Shown here piece after piece: positions 1 to 10,747 of a stretch of DNA of 64,000 bases. How positions within the stretch are numbered: position 1 is the stretch's first letter; each line of letters starts with the position of its first letter. The notes under the pieces were generated by a model. It saw only the letters and a program-made list of their open reading frames with translations, was not told where the DNA came from and searched no databases. The stretch comes from Meghimatium bilineatum (taxonomy: Eukaryota > Mollusca > Gastropoda > Stylommatophora > Philomycidae): NCBI GenBank assembly GCA_034231615.1, contig CM067298.1:49643832-49707831 (forward strand), written 5' to 3'. Made by a program: the position numbers and the translations under genes.

Positions 1-231
1 AAAATAATACAATAATTGAAGCACATACTGTGGACTGGAGCACGAAATACAAAGCATTCATATTCAACAGAACGATCAGATTATTCAGATGATCTGCAAT
101 TTGCAGAAAGGTATTTTAGGTTGAAATCTCTAAACACATCGCGATTATGCACGAGTTGGTCTGCTGCAGCAAAGTCATGTTTATACAGTTTGTGATGCCT
201 GTTATATATAGTAACCTTATGCAGCCCTTAC

Positions 232-340
232 CCATAATACCAGGTGCCATAATACCTGCCATTTTCCTCAATCTCCTCATTTTTACTATATTGTTTGCTG
301 TGTCGGGCGATAAGAATTTATAACGCAGAACATTTATAAC
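232..340 (-). CDS. SLC17A5-like: SLC17 exon covering the LS..RR...G...P transmembrane segment
   Basis: The reading frame encodes LRYKFLSPDTANN followed by MRRLRKMAGIMAPGIM. This aligns without gaps to the sialin segment [16 protein letters not shown] (RR, G and P all in register), preceded by the family's LR..LS linker. The 3' boundary is a good donor (ATGG|GTAAGG, intron starting at 231). The 5' boundary is uncertain: a dispersed repeat begins just upstream (about 345-425), so I set the limit where homology stops. A candidate acceptor at 298-300 would drop the LSPDT residues and is less likely. The exon comes after exon 7 in gene order and would need one or two exons in between. Confidence 0.5.
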
Positions 341-425
341 TTTTATGTTCATTTTAGTTTGTAACTTTGACTCGTGAATCTTATTTTGTACACCTTTTTT
401 CCACATTTAAATTATCCACTTACCT
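335..425 (+). repeat. Dispersed ~85-bp repeat copy
   Basis: The same sequence, about 75-80% similar by eye, occurs inverted at about 1656-1740 and in this orientation at about 2676-2772. It abuts the SLC17 exon at 232-340, so it is probably a remnant terminal repeat of the element described at 1655-2772. Confidence 0.45.
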
Positions 426-637
426 ATTTGTAGCTCCTATTATTTATGATGTATTCTACTCCGCTTCCATCTAAATCTCCTATAGTAATATGCATGCAGA
501 TATACTTTACTTTAATGTTCAGTCTGTTTATTATAATTTCAGGTTTTGTGTTTGTCTTTAGAACTGGGTTCAAAACGTTGAATTTCTATCAGTATGGTTC
601 AATTTTAATCATTTTATAAATATTTGTTTTAAATGTA

Positions 638-1600
638 TTGGAGAAGCGCGGTAACCTAGTTGATAATGAGTTGCCATGTAAAAACAGCAAGGAAGGCATC
701 TTGCAACCCAGCCTAATAGTTGCTGCGGCTTTTTACATGAAGATATATCTTCATCACAGACGTGGCAGGACCACATTGCAAGATGTGGCAGCAGGTGCAG
801 AATGGATAGGTCTACCCACATATTTCGAAACTTGTTTGAGAGTAGTAATATCACTTAGCAGGGAAAGCAGAGAATGGTGTCCTACGGCTGTGAGTAAGAA
901 GTGTAGGTTTTGGTTAGTGAGAATGCCAAAGAGGCGGTTTTATTATATACACTGATGGATCTTTGATTAGACATGTTCACAGTGATTGACCTTCACAGCT
1001 CTGTGTGCAGGTAAAACGATCAGGAAGGATAGTGGGGAGGATTCTGTGACTACGACTAGCATGGCCATGTGAATTATGACGGTGACCAAGGCATGTGAGT
1101 TGGTATACACACAGAAGGTAACACAGGTCTGCATCTTGAGTGACTCTGAATATGATTAGGAAGGTACAAGTATCTCGCGTTCGCGAACAGTGGATTGAGA
1201 CCTTTGAGAAAGGCGAGGTTGAAAGTAGTTACATTTATTTTCGTGCCGAGGCATGTCGTTACTCGAGGCAATAAAGGAGTAGATCAACTGGCGTCATGTG
1301 CGATTGTGGCACAGGGCGATGGGGTAATGCATCGAACTGACGTTTTTAACACCATATCACGTGAGAGTGAGACTAGTATAGATGATGATTCCTTTACAAT
1401 GACCAAGACTAAAGAACAGGGTTTGAAATGCTGTGTTCCTAAAAGTGAACATTTTGGAGGGCTCAGAATAATGATGGTCAACCAGCAGAGAATTGATACT
1501 GTCAGCTGAAATGTTACAGCAGATACACTCAGGGAGATATCGAAGCATCTATGGATTTGTCCATTTTTCAGTGACGATAATCCGACAACTAACTATCTAT
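638..1600 (+). pseudogene. LINE relic: RNase H domain and C-terminal region
   Basis: Decayed non-LTR retrotransposon coding sequence. Reading across frameshifts gives RESREWCPTAV, then an RNase H start (VLYTDGS-like, near 935-960), and the RNase H end FVPRHVVTRGNKGVDQLA near 1234-1290, followed by a continuing ORF to 1509 (KSEHFGGLRIMMVNQQRI). RESREWCPTAV recurs as RECREWCPIVV at about 48100, at the 3' end of the related relic at 46390-48245, so the two belong to one family. The family carries RNase H after the reverse transcriptase, as in I-group LINEs. Multiple frameshifts make it non-functional. Confidence 0.75.
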
Positions 1601-1826
1601 CCATATGAGGTATAGATGACGTAGCAAAGAGTACAACATAAATATAATCTTCAAGTTTACAAAGGTAAGTAGTTAATGTACATGTAGAAACAGGTATGAG
1701 AAGTAAGATTCACAAGTCAAAGTCACAAACTAAAATGAACATAACTTTCCAGTTCCACGAAGACTGAGCATAGCCGCATTCTATCAAACAATGAAGTAAA
1801 CAAGTGAGAGAGAAAAGGAGACTACC

Positions 1827-2237
1827 TTGTACATAGGCGTCTCCAGGTTTACAGTTAGAAACAGGGGCACTGCACCTCGTGGTAGACAATGCGAAACCTG
1901 CACTTTTGTGGTCCAAACCAACACAATTTATTTCCCCGTGGCTATCTTTGCTATCCATGGTGGGTTCATATGTTTGTCTAGAAATACCATCTATTCAATA
2001 ATTTGTAAATAATGCCACTTGACATACAATTTAAAAACTGGTCTGAGAAGTGGGGGCCGCATTGTCGGCATCTCTATGATATTCGTCAAATGTGTTCTCT
2101 CATTTCAACGATCCCAGCTACAGCCGGTCATTAGATATCTTGGTAACAGCTATCAACTCGTGCAAATCAGACCACAAGAGCTGAACCGACATGGAGAACC
2201 ACCTTATTTATGCCATGGGCATTCTTCATCCGTATAA
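1827..2237 (+). pseudogene. Penelope-like element GIY-YIG endonuclease relic
   Basis: The frame reads RNRGTAPRGRQCETC, then FPVAIFAIHGGFICLSRN, then TIYSIICK. This matches the Cys-rich linker (RCxTC ... FTCxSxNVIYLIxC) that precedes and begins the GIY-YIG nuclease domain of Penelope-like retroelements. The GIY tyrosine-rich motif has drifted (expected YIGETGR, seen YNLKTGLR), so the domain is inactive. A short ORF follows to 2237. The matching linker at about 26340-26465 belongs to another Penelope relic on the same strand. Confidence 0.65.
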
Positions 2238-2384
2238 TATTAATATATCTCATTCATTTATCTAGCATTTCTTTTCATCCTACTGTTGGACTCATGCACC
2301 CTGGATTCCACATTTAGAACCATTGTAGTTTAATTATTTCAGACTTGCTTCCCCCTTCTTCCACCATTCCTACTTCTTTTTATG

Positions 2385-2655
2385 GTGGGATGAGGCATGA
2401 CAGTCTGCAAAAGAAGACCTCTGCACATAATTAATCAGTCATACATTTCTTGCCTTTTTGATTGTCAGGAATTCGTGTGGTCACTATTTATATACTTGGA
2501 ATCACATGCCAAAAATAGCCAAGGCGACTTAAATTATATGAATAGTGACCAACTGAACTCACGACAATAATCAAAAAACGTAACGAATGAAGTCCTAGTT
2601 AATTTCGTGCAGAGGTCATCTATGCAGCAGATGATCATGTATGAGGCACTGATCA
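2385..2655. repeat. Palindromic MITE-like repeat
   Basis: Two arms of about 125-140 bp are reverse complements around position 2513. The left arm contains ACCTCTGCACATAATTAA, TTTTTGATTGTC and GGTCACTATTTATAT. The right arm has the complements in mirrored order. Related hairpin sequence appears at about 30770-30900 and a half copy at about 41070-41125. Confidence 0.6.
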
Positions 2656-2775
2656 GAATTCGTTGATCAGGAGAAAGTGATTTTAATGTTAGTTTGTAAC
2701 TGAAATTTCTGACTTATGAGTCCTACTTCTCAAACCTGTATCAACATGTACATAAACTACTTACCTATCTCAACA

Positions 2776-4004
2776 TGTGTATTTTATATTTATGTTGAAC
2801 TCTTCTTTCATTTATTTATCATTTATTTATTCATTTATTTTATGGTTTTGTGTTTTTGATTGGTATTGTTTTTTTAGAAAGGTCTCGGTTGGATCGCAAC
2901 GTAGAAAATTGTCATTGTTTTATTGTTAGTTATTTATTTTTTACTATTGATAGTAAGGTACTATACAATAACCTCTATACTTTACTTAGTATTTCCTACT
3001 TATTTGTTTCGCTACCGCGACACTCTCCATTGTGCCTGATATCCTCCAATATTTTGGCTATTTATATTTTCATCTATTTATCATATGGTAAGAGATGACT
3101 ACATACCTTAATGCAGTTTATTTCTATTCTAATTCACTTTTTGTATATGACCTTACTTTGTCAAAGATATTATGGCCGAAAAAATTTAATCATATTAGTC
3201 CTATTTATACATTTGATATCTTTCAATTTTTTTTTTGTTGCTTAATAATTTTCCTGCATAGCAAACGTATTTATTTGTACAACTACTGTATATTTACTTT
3301 CACATAACCATTTTTATTTATCTATTTGTATTCTCTTCATTCTATAGTAAATCTTCACCAAGTTTATATAGTCATGTTTTTGAAAATTTTGAAAGTAGTA
3401 AATATCTGGTATAACAAATAAGTAAATAATGATTTAAAACTACTAGTGTTTGTGATGTAAATATACAATTTTTGTTTATTCGGAAACAGTAGTTATTATT
3501 GAATTTGTAAAATTATATGCAATCTCACACAACATACATCTTTTTGTTGACATTTTCAGTTAATTAATTATAAGACCTCATTTGCACACGATTGGTTATC
3601 ATACAACTGGCGTGATTTCAGCGTGAAATTGCACAACCTTGCACCCTTGAACACATGACAGACTGTTTAAGGATGGTATATGGTGTAATGTCGGAAGTGG
3701 TCAACTTTCTTTTCTCGATACACAATAATTAGTATGCCGATAAAGGTCAAATTATTTCAATCATATGTAAAGACTGGACAACGATGCACACATATAAAGT
3801 AGATATTTGTTGAGTCTAACCAAATTTCTGAAATTTTCTGGGATTTCAGCAGATGGGTAATGCTCTGAGGGCTCAAAAGGTGTATTTAATTGACTAGGTT
3901 GTACTCAGCTTTTACCATAGATTTCGTCTCCTTTGAGTAGAACAGCATTTCTTCTGTAGAGTACCTCTCTTAGCACGTACTTCCACATCCGTATGCTATC
4001 ATCT
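2776..4004. other. AT-rich intronic sequence, nothing recognised
   Basis: Long T-rich stretch within the region between SLC17 exon 7 and the exon at 232-340. No conserved coding sequence, repeat pair or RNA gene was found on either strand. Confidence 0.5.
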
Positions 4005-4217
4005 CTATAGGTAATTATCAGCATATTCATATTGTATGCCGATATCCAACCCTGGAGCTTTAGAATAGAAATGACATGTCTTTAACACTATCATGGAGAA
4101 CCCTAAGAGGCAGAAACAAATTGAATAGTCGTAATATTTCCTCATATCAACGCCTTCTACATTCCCGTTAACAAATGGAACAGATTTTTCAAAGTCTGGA
4201 CTGTACTCCTCCGTCAT
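4005..4217 (-). pseudogene. Degenerate or divergent SLC17 exon (TM7 region)
   Basis: The frame contains FEKSVPF followed by YSICFCLLGFSMIVLKT and a GLDIG motif. These correspond in order to SLC17 residues K-S-V-P-W, the next transmembrane helix, and the LGLDIG/LRFDI turn. It lies exactly where this exon is expected after exon 7. It lacks a consensus donor after GLDIG and hits TAG within 12 codons. The expected G..SALP.L motif is missing, and no phase-0 acceptor with a pyrimidine tract is obvious. Either the exon has decayed (making the gene a pseudogene), or an assembly error or unusual splice site is present. Confidence 0.45.
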
Positions 4218-4548
4218 CCCCAGACTTACAAAGAATTAACACAATTTATTTTTTTTCTTCTACGTTTTCATGTTCGCTTGCGATGGAGAAGCACTATCAG
4301 CATCATCAGCATGCCTTGGAGATCCACTTTACATGGATTTTAAGACTATTCTTAGTTTCATGGACATTCGTAACATACAAATGAACGAGACACACATTCC
4401 TGTCAATATCAGCCAGTCAACTCGTACAATGATGTTAAACAAGTTAATGTGGCATCTTCATTGAAAGACGGATTTCGTCATTATTCTTCTTGTAATATTG
4501 TTGTACTAGCATTATATGCGACTTATGTTTACTTATTATTCTATTTAC

Positions 4549-4685
4549 CTCCATAGACATTTGTATATCCTCTCCAAGGCTAGAACAGATGTACTCTTTT
4601 TCTTCATCTGTAATTCGGGGATGTTTCTCAGGTGAATCATATACAAGGTATGTCCACGCCAAAAACCAAATAATGCCAATAATAC
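4549..4685 (-). CDS. SLC17A5-like: SLC17 transporter exon 7
   Basis: 137-nt exon with acceptor ...CCCGAACAG at 4686 and donor GAG|GTAAAT at 4548. It completes a glycine with exon 6 (G+GT) and reads IIGIIWFLAWTYLVYDSPEKHPRI in two overlapping parts: a transmembrane helix, then the cytoplasmic SPEKHPRIxxEEKEYI linker. In SLC17 proteins this linker joins the two six-helix halves (family consensus W..F.LVY..P..HPRIS..E..YI). The exon ends in phase 0 after SSLGEDIQMSME. Confidence 0.9.
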
Positions 4686-4786
4686 CTGTTCGGGCAAAAA
4701 CTAAAAATGACTATATAATTTAGCGGCAATTTACTTTACAATGTACAAAGTAAAGCATACTTCAGATACAAGGTATACTAAATGTT

Positions 4787-4827
4787 ATATATATATATTT
4801 ATATGTATATATACACGGGGAGGGACT

Positions 4828-4866
<39 letters not shown>
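4787..4866. repeat. (TA)n microsatellite
   Basis: Alternating AT tract interrupted by GTATATATACACGGGGAGGG in the middle. Simple repeat within intron 7. Confidence 0.95.
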
Positions 4867-4869
<3 letters not shown>

Positions 4870-5141
4870 TAGGCGCATCAGTAATCACGCTTTTTAAAAA
4901 CCTCGTACATTTTGATCAATCCTTGCTGTGTCTATGTGGGCCATCCCCTTCTTGTCTTTTTGATCATCCTACTATTTATTCCTTGCAATAGTCATTTCTA
5001 GACTGTCGAGACGTATGCCATCGTCAAAATATTGTAGTTTTATATAGAACATTTCTTTGGAAGATTTCCTTTACATACCCTTCTCTGACGATGCCCCTAT
5101 ATACAAATCCAATAATATATACACACATATATACCTACATT

Positions 5142-5142
<1 letters not shown>

Positions 5143-5195
<53 letters not shown>

Positions 5196-5213
5196 GAGCG
5201 TATATATATATGA
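5143..5213. repeat. (TA)n microsatellite
   Basis: Alternating AT run broken once by CGAGCG. It produces artefactual Ile-Tyr open frames on both strands. Confidence 0.95.
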
Positions 5214-5749
5214 TGAGGTGTCCGTGTGGTAGTCCAGAGTTGGTAGCAATGTATATGACAATCAATAATGCGTTATACTGCTGTAAAACTGTTAAGAATA
5301 TTATTTACCTAAAACACAAGTACGGTCAGTTTTACAATGACCACACATACTATCAGAATGTAGATTACGAGTATGGAAAAATTAGAGATAACAGTGTACA
5401 AAATAGTTTCATACTCAAAAACACACACAAGACAAACGATGAACAAAGAATACAAGCAGTAAAAATAAAGGTACTATTACAAAAACATTAGACTGCAGAT
5501 ATTTAACAGCAGAAGCATTCAGGATACGAATATCATATTATAAGCGTAGACGTGTTGTGGTGGAGGTGGGCAGTAAATATATATATATGAAATAAGGACG
5601 AAATAAAACAACTATGCCTAATAACAACATGAATGAAAACGCAATAAATGTCCCAATACTCAAATTAAAAAAAATAAATGATATGTATTAAGATCACATG
5701 ACTTGAGTACCAAATTGCAATGTATAGTAATTTTCAATGGAGTACTTAC
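5214..5749. other. Intron 6 sequence, nothing recognised
   Basis: No coding homology or repeat pair was recognised. An open frame from 5057 through 5491 is carried by the AT microsatellite and shows no family resemblance. Confidence 0.45.
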
Positions 5750-5905
5750 ATCTAGCGTCAGAGGTACATTTTATTGCAGCGACCTGAATTGCACTGGCAC
5801 TACCAAGAGCATCGAAATGTGAACCAACAGGAGTAATCGATATGTGATTGATGGCATGAAGAATTTGACAGAAACGGTTACTTAGATGTTTGTTATCAGC
5901 TTGAC
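5750..5905 (-). pseudogene. Out-of-order SLC17 late-exon fragment (INHxxI.P helix)
   Basis: The frame reads RFCQILHAINHISITPVGS. This matches the late SLC17 helix GFCSSGFSINHLDIAP with F-C, I-N-H, I and P in register. It ends at a perfect donor (GAT|GTAAGT, intron from 5749). The start is uncertain; an acceptor before GTCAAGC at 5905 would give a compatible phase with the fragment at 10624-10747. The segment belongs near the C-terminus, yet it sits in intron 6 between exons 6 and 7. It is therefore a second-copy remnant, a duplicated exon, or a chance resemblance. Confidence 0.4.
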
Positions 5906-7582
5906 CTATCTATTACATGTCACAGCGTTTACAAATAATAACATAAATGACATTGTGGGTATTACATGTAAAGACAGTGTCGGTAGTTATAGTGACCTTA
6001 TGAAATTAGAAAAGACCACATCATTTCCTAAGACCACTTACTCCTGTAAGGATTTTCCGTTTTTAGCGTAATATATATTTAGAAGCCGCAATACAAATTC
6101 ATGATTTATCTACTTACCGGCTGTCAATGTACAATTAAGTGGCATGCAAAGTAGCCACTCTGTGAAAATGCATTACGATCACACTAAGAAATAGTCAGTA
6201 CAATAACATGCAAGGTTGAAAGTTAAACTAATAGAGTTTTACTACAACGGTGGCAATGACATACACATGTAGAACGCCCGTAGGAGCGAAACTAGGCAGT
6301 GTCAATCAGAGAATTAGATCGTTTTTGTGTGGCGTCAAAATCAATTACGAGTGATGTCACATGAAATAATACATGTTTTTTTTGTACAGGAAAAGAGGGT
6401 AGAGCTTGTCCGTGGCACTGAAATTGGTAGGTTCATTCCTTCCTGGCGTATAGTTTCTATTATATTTTTGGTAATCTAACAAAATATTCCCAGACAAAAT
6501 ATATCGGACAATATCGGACAAAATATTAATTATTTGCCTCCAAGATAAAATATCTCCAGACCACATATATGTTCACAGCAACATACACATTAAAAAAATA
6601 AATGCACGTCATAAAAACAGTAAAAATTAAACAACTATATGTATTCTATAATTTTGATAAAGTCTTGAAATGATATGAATTGTCAAGCATGACAAACATG
6701 AAGTTCGTTTGTTGGGTTTACTATGCAACATTAATGTTTACAACACGTTACGAATTTGAAGAAGATAATCGGATCTGATGGAACCGTTTAACCATGTCGT
6801 AATAGTATTATCGACACGGTGGTAAAACTTATGTTAGTCGATGAGAAAATCCAGGTCTGAGAAACTGTAAACATTGGTAGCTTGTTCGAATGTAGTAATA
6901 ACATGAGTCTCAGTTAAGAACACCAACGTCATCATTTCTTGGACTTTGCATAATTTACATTAGAGATGTACAACGTTGTTTTACCGACATATTGTAGTTT
7001 TCACTTAAAGGTCAGTTCAAAGTGAAAATAGTATAAAGATAATCCAACTCGTAAAAATGCATATTTTAATAGTTATGCAGCTATTTCGAAGTCAGCAATT
7101 ATTGAAGACAGAGCTGCATTTTATTTATTTCTAAGATCGATAATACGTTGAACCAGTCGGCGATATATAACTTCACTAAGACCAAACGAAAGTGCATGCA
7201 CTTATAACATTATTTTACCATTCTCAAATGCATGTGATGACAACAGTTGATCGAATTCCTCTGAATTGACTCGGAATGTTCCATCGGCAAACCAATATCT
7301 TCTTGTGATACAAATATAATGGCATATGTTTCTTTCACGTGCAGAAATAGTCTTGTTTTGAAAGTTCCTGGACCCTCCCATTTACTGTCTCACGAACACA
7401 CACTAAGCACACAACTGCCCAGGTAGTATGTTTACATAAAGGACTACCTTAATCTTGTGACACTTCTCAGTCTAGCCTGAGTTTGTTATTTTACTTTTGT
7501 AGTTTGTAAAAAAATCGTATTCATATAAATAACATGAATTTTATGAAAACATGAAATCCTACGTAATTTATTCTTACGTTAC
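5906..7582. other. Intron 6 sequence, nothing recognised
   Basis: Unique-looking AT-rich sequence. A small direct repeat (ATATCGGACA twice, near 6500-6525) is the only structure noticed. No recognisable coding sequence. Confidence 0.5.
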
Positions 7583-7678
7583 CTTGTAAGTAGAACACTG
7601 AAGGCCATCCTCCATCAAACCCGTAGTCACATAAACTGGCAGCGATAGGAAAGATAAGCACAGGTCCAATATGTGAAC
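7583..7678 (-). CDS. SLC17A5-like: SLC17 transporter exon 6
   Basis: 96-nt exon with acceptor ...TATTACAG (7679-7680) and donor CAAG|GTAACG (7582). It completes a glycine started in exon 5 and reads GSHIGPVLIFPIAASLCDYG followed by GGWPSVFYLQ. This corresponds to SLC17 TM5 and the W.SVFY.(Y/F)G turn that opens TM6. Phase in is 1+2 and phase out is 1, both matching the neighbours. Confidence 0.92.
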
Positions 7679-8113
7679 CTGTAATATACATTTCAATTTG
7701 CCTAATTCTAGTGTAATATTTTTACTAATAGTTATTATATTAGAAATTGTGATGATTGTAATGTTATTTGCATAAATACGCATCCTAGTTCTGTTGGAGT
7801 AACAATGAGAATGAATGTAGCCACTGTCTGTGCTGCTGTGAACGGAAATACAATAAAAATAATCAGTAGTTGTAAGCAATACAGTTCTCTTATCGTTGTG
7901 TGCAATGTGTAGATCTCTACTGGAATGTTTTTTTCAGTCAAAATACACAAATTATAAGCGCTGATTAATGCTATGAGAAGAAACAGTTTATTCTATTGTT
8001 TATTGTTTATTCCGAGGTGGTAGTTTGTTGATAGCATCCACACTTGTCGTTAAACGTAGGGGTGAGAGTTGTACGTCCTTGTTCAATGCCAGATGTGATG
8101 CTTGAGTCATACG
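7679..8113. other. Intron 5 sequence, nothing recognised
   Basis: AT-rich with a short TTTATTG-rich run near 7995-8010, just before the GAA-tailed repeat. The open frames on the minus strand show no family resemblance. Confidence 0.45.
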
Positions 8114-9145
8114 TCTTCTTCTACTTCTGCGTTCGCTCTCTTATAATCACAACGAAAAAATAGTGCCATTTCAGCCGGGGAGCCTGAAGTACGTTGTACT
8201 GCAAGATCCATAGTTGAACTGTGTTATTTGTACCTCGGTTGGCTCACTTTGGGGTCCGGACATCCAAGGCCCAGCAAATCCATTTTCGCCATACCTTTAA
8301 TTCGGGTAGTGGGTTCCCCTAGCCTGTGACAGCCTGCATATTTGTCGATGGGCGCGCATTTTGTGCCTGTGCTCATTGGGTACTGAACCTTTTCTCATTC
8401 GCGAACCTGGTTCTGGTTAAGGAAAAACTAGTTAGAAGAGTAGGACCCGGGCTCTTTCGCCTTCTTAGCCGAGGTGTCGTTCACCGACATCGTGAACTCG
8501 TCGTTTGAGTCTCACCACGCGTTTTATGCAAGGCGTGTTCTCGAGCGGAATGACTACGTCCCATTTGTGCCAGAGTCCATCGGGTACTGAACACTTTCTC
8601 TCTGCGAGCGTATTTCCTGCATATGAAAGATTGACAATAGAGTTGGCCCAGGGCTGCCTTTGTTGTCCCGTCTGTGCCTGAGTCCATCTTTGGAACCCTT
8701 TGTCTCCGTGTGCATGTTTCTAGTATAGGAAAGCTCGACATTATAGTTTGGCTAGGACAGCTTTCTTTGACGGGCGCCAACGACTGAGTCGGGTCTCTGC
8801 CCGTAAGGAGCACCGGTAACTAGAAACTTGACTCGAACTAACAGAGCTTGTAGTTCCTGGGATTGTTTTCTTTCCATTTGCACTTGCGCTGCCATATGGC
8901 CCTGTGCTGCCATTTCATTGTACATGGTATGTTGTCTTTTCTTTCTCAAGCATTGACTTTTTGGTGTAGATTTCATTAGCCGCCCCTCGAATGCTCGGAC
9001 CGGACTGACTAGTGTCACAGTGTGTCGACAGTGTCACTGCATATTTTGGTGCAGTGGTGTCGGAGATATTGACTATCTATTTTTCAGTAAATTCTCTTTC
9101 CTCCTGCTGCCTCCACATTCACGAACACGATCTCCAAAAGATCAC
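8114..9145 (-). mobile_element. ~1 kb interspersed element with internal ~106-bp repeats and GAA-type tail (copy 1)
   Basis: Strong similarity by eye to 50643-51850 over the whole length: TGGTGTCGGAGATATTG near 9055, ATGCTCGGACCGGACTGACTA near 8990, TAGCCGAGGTGTC near 8467, CCTGTGACAGCCT near 8326. Within it the motif GGGTACTGAAC..TTTCTC recurs at about 8371, 8577 and 8684, implying a tandem unit of about 103-107 bp. Read on the minus strand it ends in GAACGCAGAAGTAGAAGAAG (8112-8131), like the 280-bp SINE-like family and the LINE at 41408-45345. Short minus-strand frames exist but no protein family is recognisable. Confidence 0.65.
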
Positions 9146-9616
9146 GATCACTTTGTCTGCTGACGTTTTATATATTCGATACAAGACATTATTCCTACTT
9201 TTTTTTCTGATATCCTCGTTTCTTACTCTGTCCATTTTGATGACCATAGCAGCTTTTCTTAAACACTTCATCTCACAATTTTTCTCTGCTGCGAGGTTGT
9301 TAAAGACCATGTTTGACACTGGTAACAATGTGTTGTTATGAAAATTGTAGATATTATCTGTCTCTTTATGTCCATATTGATCTTTGGATGCAGGAGTAAT
9401 GGCAAAAGTTGATATGTCACTGTGTTTGCTTTCTGGCATCTTGATTCTATTTCTCTGTCTAGTTTTTCATTTTCTGGAGAAAAAAAAACACACTTTCTAA
9501 GTATTTCATTTCTTTTGTTTCTTTCACTGTCGAATCGTCTATTGTTATTACAGTTGTTGTTGGTGACTTGCTACCTAACTTCCGTTCCTGTGTATGTTGA
9601 GTTCACACTATACTTC

Positions 9617-10300
9617 TTACAAGCTGTTGACAGTGCATCTATGTAGATTTTGCATGTTGTCTACGTCATTGTATATCAGGTTCTGATTGTCGACGAACAG
9701 AAGTTCATTGATTTTACTTTCGTTTCCATCTACCGGGTTTCCTGCATTGTTTATATTTTCCTCTTTTAGAATGATAGCTTCTTTCGTTATTATATCTGTA
9801 TAAATATTGAAAAGTAAAGGGGAAAGCACGCAGCTTTGCCTGACCCCTGATTTAGTTTGAAATATTTCGGTTGTTCCATCTGCTGTTCTCACTACACTTA
9901 CACAGTTTGTGTATAGTGCTTTTATGTCGTCTAATAGCTGAACACTGGTGTTGTACTTCTCCAATGTTTCCCAGAGAATATTTTTATTTACTCTATCGAA
10001 TGCCTTTTCCTGGTCTATAAATAGTGTTGATATCTTGATTGTATTTAATAGCTTTTTCACTTAGTTGTCTCAGTGTGGATAGTGCGTCGGTGCAGTTATC
10101 TTAAAACCAAAAACTTAGCTCATCAAAAACCAATTTTAGTGGGGCTCAGTTGAGGTTCCGTTGTGTGTAGTATTCTTTGCTCCAAGATCTTTGTGTATAT
10201 TTTTCCTATATGCCTTTTACTCAGAGGGTGGAAAATCTAATAAATTAAGTAAAGTGGTATTCCGACCACAGAAAATATCACCTTATAGGTATGATATCTA
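9617..10300 (-). pseudogene. LINE reverse transcriptase fragment
   Basis: A 147-codon open frame (9617-10060) contains FIDQEKAFDRVN (RT motif A), KALYTNCVSVVRTADGTTE and SGVRQSCVLSPLLFNIYTD (motif B region; the canonical QGC is QSC). Motif C (YADD) has become LFVDNQN. Upstream, after a frameshift, TDALSTLRQLSEKA and KIYTKILEQR extend the homology to about 10290. It is a dead fragment of the LINE family whose other pieces lie at 12784-13515, 37390-38000 and 59320-59556. Confidence 0.85.
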
Positions 10301-10623
10301 CTAGATTTTTGATGTTGCGTCACAGTTGGGTTGATGGTAAATTAAGATCTTCATAATACGACTAAACTATTCAACACTCTGCTCCTTGTATCATCTCCAT
10401 GGCTTACCTTATACCATGTCGTGGTGTTAGTATTGTGTTGTACTCATTTTAGTTTATAACTTTCGACAGAAGTCTTGCATTCAGAAAATATACTGACAAC
10501 TTACTTCAGAAAGAGAAGAAAGGGAGCAGCTGTATGAAGGTCATGGGAGCTAGAGACATACAACAATGGCTACTTTTTCTGTTGCTGAAAACACAATTGG
10601 TATCTGTCATCGATTATTCTCAC

Positions 10624-10747
10624 GGACTTCTAACACTGTCACATACACAATATTATAGATTGAAAGAATCCAAAAGAATCCTAAGAGGGCGGCACTGAGA
10701 ATTACTAAAGACACTCCCATAATGACCATAAGATTCTTGTTAGATTT
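10624..10747 (-). pseudogene. Out-of-order SLC17 exon-like fragment
   Basis: The frame reads KNLMVIMGVSLVILSAALL then GFFWILSIYNIVYVTVLEV. It resembles the SLC17 helices after the VRK motif ([21 protein letters not shown]...), with K, G and GF in register and strongly hydrophobic character. It ends at a fair donor (GTCC|GTGAGA, intron from 10623). The same functional segment is already represented at 232-340, so this is an extra copy lying in intron 5. The canonical proline is valine. The call rests on visual alignment only. Confidence 0.35.

Larger units (their letters stand above)
1655..2772. mobile_element. Possible element bounded by ~85-bp inverted repeats
   Basis: The sequence at 1656-1740 (starting GGTAAGTAGTTAATG) reappears inverted at 2676-2772 (ending ACTACTTACC), with a third single copy at 335-425. 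The pair encloses a Penelope endonuclease fragment and a palindromic MITE-like segment. It may be a composite of nested insertions rather than one transposon; no target duplication was identified. Confidence 0.35.

Noticed and set aside
5057..5491. 144-codon plus-strand open frame
   Set aside because: The frame is carried by an (AT)n microsatellite giving Ile-Tyr repeats. The remainder has no homology, splice sites or codon pattern.
7735..7950. Extra SLC17 transmembrane exon on the minus strand
   Set aside because: Hydrophobic, but no SLC17 motif aligns and it lies between correctly phased exons 5 and 6 without need.
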